In this document: positions 1-11,200 of the stretch, in pieces
How positions within the stretch are numbered: the first letter of the stretch is position 1
Layout: every line of letters starts with the position of its first letter
Assembly: GCA_018398805.1 (NCBI GenBank)
Contig: JAGFBZ010001279.1
Location: forward strand, 682,001 to 746,000
Source: Hirundichthys speculiger
Taxonomy: Eukaryota; Chordata; Actinopteri; Beloniformes; Exocoetidae
Direction: 5' to 3'
Length of the DNA stretch: 64,000 nucleotides
The notes under the pieces: model-generated
Databases searched by the model: none
What the model was told of the DNA's origin: nothing
Seen by the model: only the letters and a program-made list of their open reading frames with translations
Made by a program: the position numbers and the translations under genes

Positions 1-329
1 TTCAATTGTCTGAAATAATCTTGAATGAGCATGATTGACAGTCACTTAAACATTCGGTGAAACCTTATAAACAGCAGATATCATGCCAGAGTTGAAAAGA
101 GAAAGTGAGAGCATGTCTGTACAGTGTGAATGCGCTGGGACTGAAGTGTTCCAGCCTTAAAACCTTTTCAGTGAGGCTAATCAATACAAAGGGTTCACTT
201 TGCTAAATTGGACGCTACGGCAATGGCTCCCGTGGTCTTATGATTTCAGAGTTGTTCCAGAGTGATGGGTGCATCAGGGTAAGAATTGCAGTTGATAAAG
301 GCATATGAAGAAAAAAAAGAAAAAGAATT
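1..329. other. Unassigned AT-rich sequence
   Basis: I see no exon, RNA gene or recognisable repeat here. A short A-rich run lies at about 309-326, just before the tandem duplication begins. Confidence 0.5.
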
Positions 330-1079
330 AATAACTCAACAACAGCTTATCACCTGAAACTCGCCAGCAGTCAGTCAGAATTGAAAAATGAACCTCTCAT
401 GAGCGATAAAACGTATGCTAGAACCAAGAAAATGTATCAGGTTTTTTAGGTTTAATCTGAAATAAAATAAAATGGTGTAAAGTGATACCATGAAATTACT
501 TTTTTATTGCTGATCAAAATGATCTTGAAATGTGCATGAGAAATTTTAACTGTGATGTTTAAAAAAAAAAGAGAGGAAAACACTGCTGTTGTTGCTGCTA
601 TTCATGCTTCACTTGGGCTTCTGTTGTCAATATTAATGTTAATTATATTTCCAAGATGTTGCAGGAAAAATCTCATTAACAAGATTAGGCATGACTTCAT
701 TTTATTCATTGGACATTTTGTTGGGATCTTTGTGTGCTCTGTTTCATTGTCACAGCCTACTGGTGTTTGTATTGGTCTTGTATTTTGCCTCACACAGTTA
801 CAAGCAGAAGTCTACAAATAGTTCGAGGGGGGGGGTTGCCATTTTTTTTTCTCCATGTCTGAAAGCAAGTTGAGCAAACCTTACATGTTTTAAATCACTT
901 AGGATTCCCAAAATTTATTTTTAAACAACTTGGAGAATTTCATATCATGTTTTTGCATCAGAAGCTTCTGATAAGCTACCTGACATTACTTGAGTCAGTT
1001 GGAGGCACAGATATAGATATATAAAACATAGATATATGTTTTAATGTACACATTCAAACACAAGGGTCTCATTGACATA

Positions 1080-1740
1080 ATCGGGGAGAAAAAAACAAAA
1101 TTCAACCAAGATATGAAGAACAGAATTATGGACCTTCACAAGTCTGATTCATCCTCTGATACAATTTATTGATGCCTGAAGGCCCCGCAATTATCTGGTC
1201 AAACAGTAATACGCAAGTAAAAACACCCTAGAAGCACACGGCCGTTAACCTGCATATGAAGGACATGCCCTCTGGGCTCCAGAGATAAACATGTTTATGT
1301 GTGAAATGTAGCTACACATGGGGACAAAGATCTTAATTTCTGGAGATGTGTCTTGTGGTGTGACTGGATAAAACCAATAATCATCATTTATGTTTGGAGG
1401 AATCATGGGGAAACTTGCAGGGCTCAGGAGAACATTCCAACTGTAAAGCACGGGGCTGGCAGCGTCATGTTGTGGGGCTATGTTGCTGCAGGACTGACTG
1501 GAGCGCTTTACAAAATAGCATCACGAGGAAAAATTATTGACCCAACATCTCGAGGCATCTGCTAAAAAGTTAAAGCTTTGGCATGGATAAATCTTCCGAG
1601 TGTACAATTACTCCAGGCATGTCTCTAAATCAGTTGCAATGTGGCTTTAGGGCATCAAAGTGAACGTATTGGAGTGGCCATCACAAAGTCCTGATCTCAG
1701 TTTTATAGAAATTTTATGTGTGGCACTGAAAAGGTGTGGA
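1080..1740 (+). mobile_element. Degenerate Tc1/mariner transposase remnant (copy 1)
   Basis: Conceptual translation gives pieces typical of teleost Tc1-like transposases. A helix-turn-helix-like start resembling NRIMDLHKSDSS lies near 1115-1150. The catalytic-core stretch VKHGAGSVMLWGYVAA lies near 1443-1490 in the 1353-1565 open frame. Several stops and frameshifts interrupt the frame, so it is a pseudogene. Inverted terminal repeats were not found. Confidence 0.8.
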
Positions 1741-1892
1741 CTATGAAGAAAGCCCACAAGTCCTAGGGCTGGGTATCATTTCAGAATTTTTTATTGATAT
1801 CAAAACTGATAACTTGCTTTTAAAACTATAACTGAACAATGCTTTTTTACATTCAAAAATTAATCAAAACAGTCATTTAGAACTTATAACAA

Positions 1893-2060
1893 TTAGGGGT
1901 GTGAATCTTTCACTCACAAAACGATCCGATTCAAATCTCAATTCACAGGCTACGATCCGATTCAGGGACGATTCATAAAAAATAGTAAACGATTCGATTC
2001 GGTACGATTCGATACGGTTCGGTTCAGTTCGATTTAATAAAAATTGACTATTTAACCCCA
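1893..2060. mobile_element. Nested hAT-type terminus, partial
   Basis: TAGGGGTGTGAATC is followed by many repeats of the motif CGATTCG or CGATCCGATTC. This resembles the subterminal region of hAT elements common in fish. I found no matching opposite end inside the host element, so it is probably a fragment. The copy at about 5801-5968 is the duplicate. Confidence 0.5.
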
Positions 2061-2750
2061 ACTACTTATTTTGCTTTATTACTGAGAAGAAAAAGAGAAA
2101 CACAAATTTTATTTCAAAATAGTATTCTTTTGTTTATTTAATGTCCAAGATACAGTACACCAGGCCTACTGAATATAAATTCAGACATTAACTTAAACCT
2201 TTACAATATACCTGGGGGGATAATTGACATTACATAATGAAACGCAAAACTCACAATCTGGTCTGCCTCACTTCACAGGTTTGCAAAACTCTGCTCATAC
2301 TTAAAATCCAATTCTTACTTTCCCTCAACAGAAAATAAAAGATAAAAATGGCACAAAGTGTAAATATTCCTGCTAATGTGAGAATACACTGAGCATAAGG
2401 CTGAGGTTAGATATCAAAAATAAAAGTAGTTGTTATGAAACAATTAAGTTGCCTGTTAAAGGAAAAAACTCAGAATGACTAGTGATTCAGTCACTCGTGA
2501 ACTTCAACAGTAAAACATATCACTGACAACAAGATACATGGAACCAAAACTTTAGTAAGCAGTTATAGAAAATAGCATGTTAAATTTAACATGTCTTTTT
2601 GATGCCTGTAACTCTGAACATTAGCTTTTCTTAATTTTTTTTTTAAATCACAAAAAGCTCTTAACACTGAATAACTAATACTTCAGGCATAAAAATCCTT
2701 CACCTTTTGGCGAAATTCGCCATTTTGAAGTCAAAAAGGGTGACCTACGT

Positions 2751-2996
2751 CAGTGGTGCGCAATTTGTGGTACGCGTTCTACTGGTGGTACGTGGGGGAC
2801 TTGTAAATACAACGTTTCAAATGAAATTCAGGTAACAATAAATAACTACAATAAGGAATAAACATCTCTCCTGTGTGTTTAAAGCTAATTGAGAAGGCAT
2901 ATATGTCTATATTTTAAAATTGGTCATCATGGTGGTACTCGGAGAGCTCAATAGTTTCTCAGGTGGTACGAAGCATTAAAAGTTTGAGAACCACTG
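2751..2996. mobile_element. Nested hAT-like MITE (246 bp)
   Basis: It runs from CAGTGGTGCGCAA to a right end whose complement is CAGTGGTTCTCAAAC, so the termini are imperfect inverted repeats. The flanks ACCTACGT (2743-2750) and ATCTACAT (2997-3004) agree at 6 of 8 bases, consistent with an aged 8-bp target duplication. Confidence 0.7.
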
Positions 2997-4230
2997 ATCT
3001 ACATGAATCGTGTAGATCCGAGGAGTTTTCTATTTGGGGGGGGGGGGCTGGAGTCGGGAGATTTAAAAAAAAAAAAAATTAATTATCATATAATTGCCCT
3101 AATAAGCAAACTAAGCACTTCAGAAATCGGCAATTTAAATGACACTTGGACAGTCAGTAACTCCTGTCCAGAACCAATCATACACCAGATTGTTCCATTA
3201 TTCCAGTCATACGAACATTCTTCATTCCTGTGCACTTGAAGTACTTGGAGGTTGCTCATTTTTATTAATCCAAATAAAATCTTCAATAAATTGTAATATT
3301 GATTTGAAGTCATATTACCCAGAATATGTCTGAATGGTGGAAAACTTGAAATGACTTTGGGACAGTTTTGGAAGATAAATTATACAGTGTAGTTTGTTTT
3401 CAGTTATAATTAAGACCCATTAGACATAATCACTCATAACTATTTGAAGCTTTTAATGCAGAAGCAAAACTAGTGACCCAGTCATCAGTGGACAGGTGCC
3501 AAGTCTTTCTACCTGTCATACCAGTCTGGGTTTTTCCAAGTTCAGTTTATGAAAGTTCACTTCATTCCAGAAAAGAATAAATCTAAGTAATTATGTCCAG
3601 GTTTTACATCTGACCTCCACAATCCAAACTAAGGGAGTATTAGCATCTTTAGCATCCATGCCATTGCCAGCTGTTGTTTACAACATTTATGTAGAACCAG
3701 ACAGTCAGCTGGTACCGAGACATACATCTGGAACAATGCAGATTACTGTCGTCCAAATGAAGCAAAGAATTTGATTCCACTTGGAGTAAATCCATCACCA
3801 TGATGACCAGGGATACTGTTGTTAAAACCGACAACGACGAACCGCATGGTGCAAGTGATGACAAATCACAGAGCGGTTCTCTCCACTACAGACTGAACTG
3901 GAGCTGCTGGTAGTGTTTTCAGAGGGTCGTTTGAAGCAGACGCCGCTTTAGCATGAAATAATTGGAGCGGTGTGACTGTGGTTGGTGGTGTCTGGAAGGT
4001 AAAGAACAACACAGTTTTTCATTTGATCACACCAGAAAGGTACTGATTTTCGATACCCAGCCCTAACAAGTCCTGGTATTATGGGGCGAGAAAGGGGAAA
4101 CTTGAGTACTGCGAAAATGATATCCACTGGGTGACAGCAGCGGCTGAAACCGTCCCTACTGCTACAACTGGGGCTTTTGCATGCCATGCAAACTTCCAGC
4201 TTTGAAGCAGCTATGCTAACACAGATTCGG

Positions 4231-6318
4231 AATAACTCAACAACAGCTTATCACCTGAAACTCGCCAGCAGTCAGTCAGAATTGAAAAATGAACCTCTCA
4301 TGAGCGATAAAACGTATGCTAGAACCAAGAAAATGTATCAGGTTTTTTAGGTTTAATCTAAAATAAAATAAAATGGTGTAAAGTGATACCATGAAATTAC
4401 TTTTTTATTGCTGATCAAAATGATCTTGAAATGTGCATGAGAAATTTTAACTGTGATGTTTAAAAAAAAAAAAGAGAAGAAAACACTGCTGTTGTTGCTG
4501 CTATTCATGCTTCACTTGGGCTTCTGTTGTCAATATTAATGTTAATTATATTTCCAAGATGTTGCAGGAAAAGATTTACTCTCATTAACAAGATTAGGCA
4601 TGACTTCATTTTATTCATTGGACATTTTGTTGGGATCTTTGTGTGCTCTGTTTCATTGTCACAGCCTACTGGTGTTTGTATTGGTCTTGTATTTTGCCTC
4701 ACACAGTTACAAGCAGAAGTCTACAAATAGTTCGAGGGGGGGGGGGGTTGCCATTTTTTTTTCTCCATGTCTGAAAGCAAGTTGAGCAAACCTTACATGT
4801 TTTTAATCACTTAGGATTCCCAAAATTTATTTTTAAACAACTTGGAGAATTTCATATCATGTTTTGCATCAGAAGCTTCTGATAAGCTACCTGACATTAC
4901 TTGAGTCAGTTGGAGGCACAGATATAGATATATAAAACATAGATATATGTTTTAATGTACACATTCAAACACAAGGGTCTCATTGACATAATCGGGGAGA
5001 AAAAAACAAAATTCAACCAAGATATGAAGAACAGAATTATGGACCTTCACAAGTCTGATTCATCCTCTGATACAATTTATTGATGCCTGAAGGCCCCGCA
5101 ATTATCTGGTCAAACAGTAATACGCAAGTAAAAACACCCTAGAAGCACACGGCCGTTAACCTGCATATGAAGGACATGCCCTCTGGGCTCCAGAGATAAA
5201 CATGTTTATGTGTGAAATGTAGCTACACATGGGGACAAAGATCTTAATTTCTGGAGATGTGTCTTGTGGTGTGACTGGATAAAACCAATGATCATCATTT
5301 ATGTTTGGAGGAATCATGGGGAAACTTGCAGGGCTCAGGAGAACATTCCAACTGTAAAGCACGGGGCTGGCAGCGTCATGTTGTGGGGCTATGTTGCTGC
5401 AGGACTGACTGGAGCGCTTTACAAAATAGCATCACGAGGAAAAATTATTGACCCAACATCTCGAGGCATCTGCTAAAAAGTTAAAGCTTTGGCATGGATA
5501 AATCTTCCGAGTGTACAATTACTCCAGACATGTCTCTAAATCAGTTGCAATGTGGCTTTAGAGCATCAAAGTGAACGTATTGGAGTGGCCATCACAAAGT
5601 CCTGATCTCAGTTTTATAGAAATTTTATGTGTGGCACTGAAAAGGTGTGGACTATGAAGAAAGCCCACAAGTCCTAGGGCTGGGTATCATTTCAGAATTT
5701 TTTATTGATATCAAAACTGATAACTTGCTTTTAAAACTATAACTGAACAATGCTTTTTTTTCAAAAATTAATCAAAACAGTCATTTAGAACTTATAACAA
5801 TTAGGGGTGTGAATCTTTCACTCACAAAACGATCCGATTCAAATCTCAATTCACAGGCTACGATCCGATTCAGGGACGATTCATAAAAAATAGTAAACGA
5901 TTCGATTCGGTACGATTCGATACGGTTCGGTTCAGTTCGATTTAATAAAAATTGACTATTTAACCCCAACTACTTATTTTGCTTTATTACTGAGAAGAAA
6001 AAGAGAAACACAAATTTTATTTCAAAATAGTATTCTTTTGTTTATTTAATGTCCAAGATACAGTACACCAGGCCTACTGAATATAAATTCAGACATTAAC
6101 TTAAGCCTTTACAATATACCTGGGGGGATAATTGACATTACATAATGAAACGCAAAACTCACAATCTGGTCTGCCTCACTTCACAGGTTTGCAAAACTCT
6201 GCTCATACTTAAAATCCAATTCTTACTTTCCCTCAACAGAAAATAAAAGATAAAAATGGCACAAAGTGTAAATATTCCTGCTAATGTGAGAATACACTGA
6301 GCATAAGGCTGAGGTTAG
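4231..6318. repeat. Copy 2 (truncated) of the 3.9-kb tandem duplication
   Basis: This copy matches 330-2410 and stops abruptly after CTGAGGTTAG at 6309-6318. From there the two copies are unrelated. It therefore holds the Tc1 remnant and only the left part of the hAT-like element. A deletion or replacement after duplication would explain the missing right part. Confidence 0.85.
4990..5650 (+). mobile_element. Degenerate Tc1/mariner transposase remnant (copy 2)
   Basis: This is the duplicate of the remnant at 1080-1740 and carries the same open segment (5264-5476) and the same disabling stops. The shared lesions show that the transposase was already dead before the segment was duplicated. Confidence 0.8.
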
Positions 6319-8176
6319 GACAAAGCGGGGAAGAATAATTGTCTGGAATAATTGGAGGAAACCATAGCGAAGAGAAAGACGGTGTCTGCAAAGCCCCGGA
6401 TAAATGTGAGTTCTTCCCCCTGATACGTCATATTCCGTGGTAGTCGGTTGCCCCTGTTCCAGCAAGATATTACAAGATTCTTGTTGAGGGCATTCTTAAA
6501 TATGTGAGCCCAGTTGAACAGTTTTAAGAAAAGTTCTTCCAAATACTAACAAACTGACTTTAAAGGCAGTAATGAAAAGTTATCTGAAAAAATATCTTTC
6601 CTCAACCTGACATTTTACAAATAAAAACAGTGAATAAATGAATGCTAACTGACATAACAAAGCTGGAAGTCAGTTAATCATCTGCAGTATTAGGATTCTA
6701 AATCGACTGTGGCCTGGTGGTGCTGCTGACTTTTCTTGATTGACATGCGCTCCACAATATCCTTGTCTCCCTTGTTCTCTGTTGATCTATCCTTCTGGCC
6801 ACCCACACTCAAAATATAGCTCACATCAGCCCCCAACCAAACAGGATTTCAGACTACACAAATTCTACCTCTGAGAGGTCGTTTTCCCGTCTGCCCTCTG
6901 AAAAGATCGTCTTCAGGATTGTTTGGCTAGATCTTCTGAGCTTAGTTAGATTTCTGTACCAATGATGATAAGAACTTTTATGAATCAGCCCTTGAAGACT
7001 TGTGTAAACCAGGACTTAGTTGCACTAAATTTCACTTATAGATCTCAAGACTAGTACTAAATACATAAGTCATTACGTGACCACATTGCTGATGATCTAG
7101 GCCTGCAGAGTTGGTTCTCACAAATGAACCACTGAATGCTGAAGCTGTGAACAAAACATGAAACATCCCAGGATAAGATTTAAAAAAAAAAATGCTTACT
7201 TCATTTTCCTCATATTTATACAAGCAAATCACAGGCATAATAGACATTGTGCCCATTTCCTTGTGAGTGAATCAGGATGCTTTGCATAGCTGAGGTTAGG
7301 CAGCGTTGGCCCTTTGTGTTGTTATTGTACAGCCCACCAAAGCATTCATGAGAAGCTAGCAGGTCCTGGATAACCAGAGGAAGCTGATGTGCATATACTC
7401 TACCCCACTGCTTTTCAGGATCCAGGATGGGCTGATCTATCAGACCACCTGCTTGAATCGAGACCCGGCGAGCTGCTTCGGGTCACACCTCAAAGGAGAG
7501 AAGCTTGGATTTCTTGGGAAACTTTTCCCTCTTGTACACTGTAAATATTTTGCCTCCTCTCCTCGCGCTCTCATGCTGCTTACCGAGTGTGTTTCCCCTG
7601 CTCAGGGCGCACACACCCTTGTTCTCTTGTTTGATCTTTGATGCAGGCCTGGCCGGGTTAAGAATATCAATGAAGCCTGGCCCACAATAGCTTATCCGTA
7701 CCAGCAGGGCAAGTCTAGGCCTACTTTAAAAGCTCGATTCATGGTGATTTCACAGAGCTTTAAGGGTAATGTGTTTTGTAATCTGTGTCACAGATTCATT
7801 AGTGCACATGTGCAGTAACTTGGTGATTCAGCTCTTTCTTATTAGTAACCTGCTAACTTTCCCACAATGTACGATGTATTGTTTGCAACAGTAAGAAGAG
7901 GTGAAGTGCAATATCTCTTTAATGGTAACGCTGCTGTCGACACTGTCACGAGGTTGTTGCTGTGGTTGAAGGGTAGCATAGCAGCATTTTAAAGCAAGAG
8001 AAAGATCACATTGAACGGATCTGTTTTCTTCAACAAGTGGGTGATTGTTGACAGAACTGAATTGGAATCTCAGAGAGTCGTGATATCAGGCAGATTTTTT
8101 TTCTTTGGTACTCTATTTTTTGCTATGTCATCTTGTTTTCTGTTTACTCTGTCTACTGGATCTTTCCTGTTTACAG
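6319..8176. other. Unassigned sequence upstream of akap11
   Basis: No coding exon was recognised. A slightly GC-richer patch at 7430-7640 is open in two frames, but I cannot match it to a protein. The 5' non-coding exon(s) and promoter of akap11 may lie here or further left; no convincing TATA box or CpG island is visible. Confidence 0.4.
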
Positions 8177-8285
8177 GTGAGCTGCAAGCCGGCCAATCAC
8201 CTGTCTGCAGATCACTGTTGCCATGGATGCCTGCGCCCGCATCAGAGGGGTCCCAGTGAAGTCCAGGGCATCCGTCCGGAAAGAG
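8177..8285 (+). CDS. akap11: akap11 first coding exon (start codon at 8223)
   Basis: The acceptor TTTACAG ends at 8176 and the donor GTCTGT starts at 8286. The exon carries 46 nt of 5' UTR and then codons 1-21. These include KSRASVRKE, matching the KTKASVRK stretch near the human N-terminus. An acceptor ahead of the UTR shows that at least one non-coding exon lies upstream. Confidence 0.85.
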
Positions 8286-11200
8286 GTCTGTCTTCTGTGA
8301 CACCTTAGCAATTTTCTGTGTGTGCATCTAGTAACCTTTTGCAACACTTTTTTTTTTAGATAGTGCAATTACATTTATAAACTAGGTGCTCTATTGTACT
8401 TGTTTTTGATCTTTTTACATCAGTGTCAAATATCTAATGAAACAGCAGGACAGAAAGGTTTGTGTATGTGTGAATGTGAGTTTGTGAGTTCTTGTTTACC
8501 ACACTAGGATCTTTTTTTTTTTTTTTTTTTGGTACACTCAATAACCTTGGAACCACAAAGCCTGGTCCGAATGAGGCAGACATGAGGCAGAATGTCCTTA
8601 TTGGGGTCCTGGTGCATGTTCAAGCTAAGGTGTGATCTATTGTATGTTAGATTAGGTAAGGCCAGGATTTGGGTTAACAGTGAAAGCAAAATGTGATGGT
8701 CCACTAGCTGTAACTGTACACATCATGTGATGTGCAGCACTAATGTGTGGATTTTGTCACTGCATCAACTTGGGGTGAAAAAAGACTGTACAAGCCCAGG
8801 AAAGCAAACAAAAGAAAATCACTGACACCCTCCCCTTTGACAGCTCCAGATTTCTAACAAGGACGGGTTGAGGATTGTCATATTGAAAAGGGTCTAAGAC
8901 CTACTCTTTGTTAACATGAAGCTCTCATGCAGTTTTTAAGGATATTGAAAAGTAATCCCTTCTTTTCATGCTCAGCTTTCTGTTTGGCCAAACATTAGCA
9001 AGGAAAATTAGTTTGCTCACTGCAACACATTTAAACATTAGACGCTCATAAATCATGACTACAGCATGACACAGATTATCCAGCGACAGATGCGCTGATG
9101 AACGGCAGCGTTTGTAAAAGGCTCTGAAACAACATGATTCATTATATACTAACGCGATGCGAGGGAAGCTCTCCCATTCACTAACATTATGAGTAACATG
9201 TAGTTAATCCATGTCTGCCAACAAGCAGTGTAATTCATTCATGTTTTTATTTAATTAAAGCACCGATAATGTTTAGTGATGAACAGTTTTCTTTTTATTC
9301 TTTTTCTAAAGCAAGGGGTTTCATTGTCCTGTTTTTAGAGTTATACTTAACTGTTAAAGTAGTTTTTAATATAAAGAGAAAAGCTGTGGATTGTAACTTC
9401 AGCCTATTAAAGGTAAGACTGTTACGCCTTGTTCTGTCTCACTGTCTTGGTTATAACATATGGAGGGAAGAGGAGAGCAGGGGAGGTAGAGGTGATGGCG
9501 GTCAGTTGGAATAAAGGTCTTGATTGATTAAAATCTGCCATGTTTGTCACTGATCAACCAAATGAATCGTTTTGTCAAACTTAATTGGCAAGAAAGGTTT
9601 GTAAGAAGTGATGGTTTAAATGTTGTGATTCTGCTGTAGTTCCAGCCATATAAAAAGCACTGGTGGCTCCAAAAGTGTTGCAGAAATGTTGTACAACTAA
9701 CCACGTAATGCGCGGTGTGTTTGCAGACTGTGCGTGATGGCGGGGCGCAGTCTGCCAAAAGCCTCTTCAGGAATAAAAAGGAACTATGCAGCGTTGCCCC
9801 GGAGCTGTCGGCTACCGACGCCTCAAAACTGCCAGAGGTTTGTCACGCAAACAGCAATGGAAACCCACAAAGACAAAGCTTGGTTACACCTCACCTTGAG
9901 ACATGTTAAAACTAACCATCAACGCTGCTCTTGCAGATTAATTTTGTGTGTTTGCCTGGACAAAATGATGGGGACGACATCACCCACAAGGTATGCTTTC
10001 AAACACTAAACACAGAGAAGATATCCGATTTATTAAATTTAACTTGTCAAATACAATACAACTCTACCCCCCATTAGGTTTTTAATTTTTAGAGGCAAAA
10101 ACCAGTTTTTCTTTTTAAGTTCTTCAATGATTGCGCTGTCTAATACTGAGTTTGTGTCCACATCTTCTCCCTCAGGCTCTGTCTTCTCTGCCGGGGGGTC
10201 TGTGTGAGCTTCTCAGATCTCTCAACGTTCACAGCCTCAAGAATGACGAGGTCCTGCTTCTCAAAGACTCCCGCAGGCTGGCAGAGCTCAAGGACGCCGG
10301 GCCTCCAGTAGGTGTCAGACCTCCCATTTCGAAAGGAATTTTCTCACAGTCAGCATGCTTCGTGAAGCAAAAATGAGTGGGAGGCAGGAGAGTGAGGGGA
10401 GACAAAAACATGAAAAGAGTGGGCAACTGGACAGCGCTCAAGCTTTGCTGGGCCTGTAAACATATCTACCCTAGCAGGGCTGTTGCATTCAGAGACTACA
10501 GAAACAGCATAAAAATCACGAGAGCCATATCTCAGACTCTACAGACCTCAGTTGTCATGTTCAATGTTGAAGTCCAGGATGGTAGGATGAGAAAAAGACG
10601 AGATGTGTAGGACATGTTTGGAAGGGTTGCCTGGCGACAGCCTCATCTCTCATGGCACTGTGACTTAGGTTTACAGTAGGGGTGCAACGGTACAGGTGTC
10701 TCATGGTACGGTCTGTACCTCGGTTTTTGTGTCACGGTTTCGGTACGGATTCTGTACAGTTTCAATGTGTCTTGTGCATAAAGTGACAATTCATTTCTCT
10801 AAAATGATTTATTCATTGCTTCTCAGAACAAGTTCCAAACAATTTCAGTGCTGCATAACATAATACTTCAAGTAAACAGTTACAGTTACCAAGCACAACA
10901 CTTCAATAAACAGTAAACTGAGTACTGTAGACTTACCTTTGTTTCCTTGTCTATTACCATTACATCATATACATACATATAAAGAAATTAAAACACACAA
11001 AAATGTGAACAAAAAACACTGTTAAAGTCCATTTTATTCTTTACTTTTAGTGCACACTAAGTAGTAGTATAAAGAGAGAGGTAAGCAGTTGCAAAAGAAA
11101 AAGTGCAATTTATCTATGACAAATTTGGGAAACATTAATTCAGAGATTCAGAAATACCTCCCGCTTTGCCTATTTCAAATGAACATATTATTAATACATA

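Larger units (their letters stand above)
1764..4065. mobile_element. hAT-like non-autonomous DNA transposon, 2.3 kb, with 8-bp target duplication
   Basis: The ends are inverted repeats: TAGGGCTGGGTATC at 1764-1777 and its exact complement ending at 4065. The element is flanked by the direct repeat ACAAGTCC at 1756-1763 and 4066-4073. Eight-base duplications and TAGGG-type ends are characteristic of hAT elements. I recognise no transposase in the interior. Two further transposon pieces appear to be nested inside (1893 onward and 2751-2996). Confidence 0.85.
330..4230. repeat. Copy 1 (complete unit) of a 3.9-kb tandem duplication
   Basis: Bases 330-2410 recur almost unchanged at 4231-6318 in the same orientation. 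The second copy starts immediately where this unit ends, so 330-4230 is the full unit of a head-to-tail duplication. The copies differ by scattered single-base changes and a few small indels. One is a 5-6 base difference near 680 versus 4571; others are in homopolymer runs. The unit contains a Tc1 transposase remnant (about 1080-1740) and an hAT-like element (1764-4065). The duplication could be real and recent or an assembly artefact; sequence alone cannot separate these. Confidence 0.85.

Noticed and set aside
7423..7690. Possible coding exon of the upstream neighbour (dgkh in mammals)
   Set aside because: The translations show no diacylglycerol kinase motif or other known protein, so I leave it unassigned.
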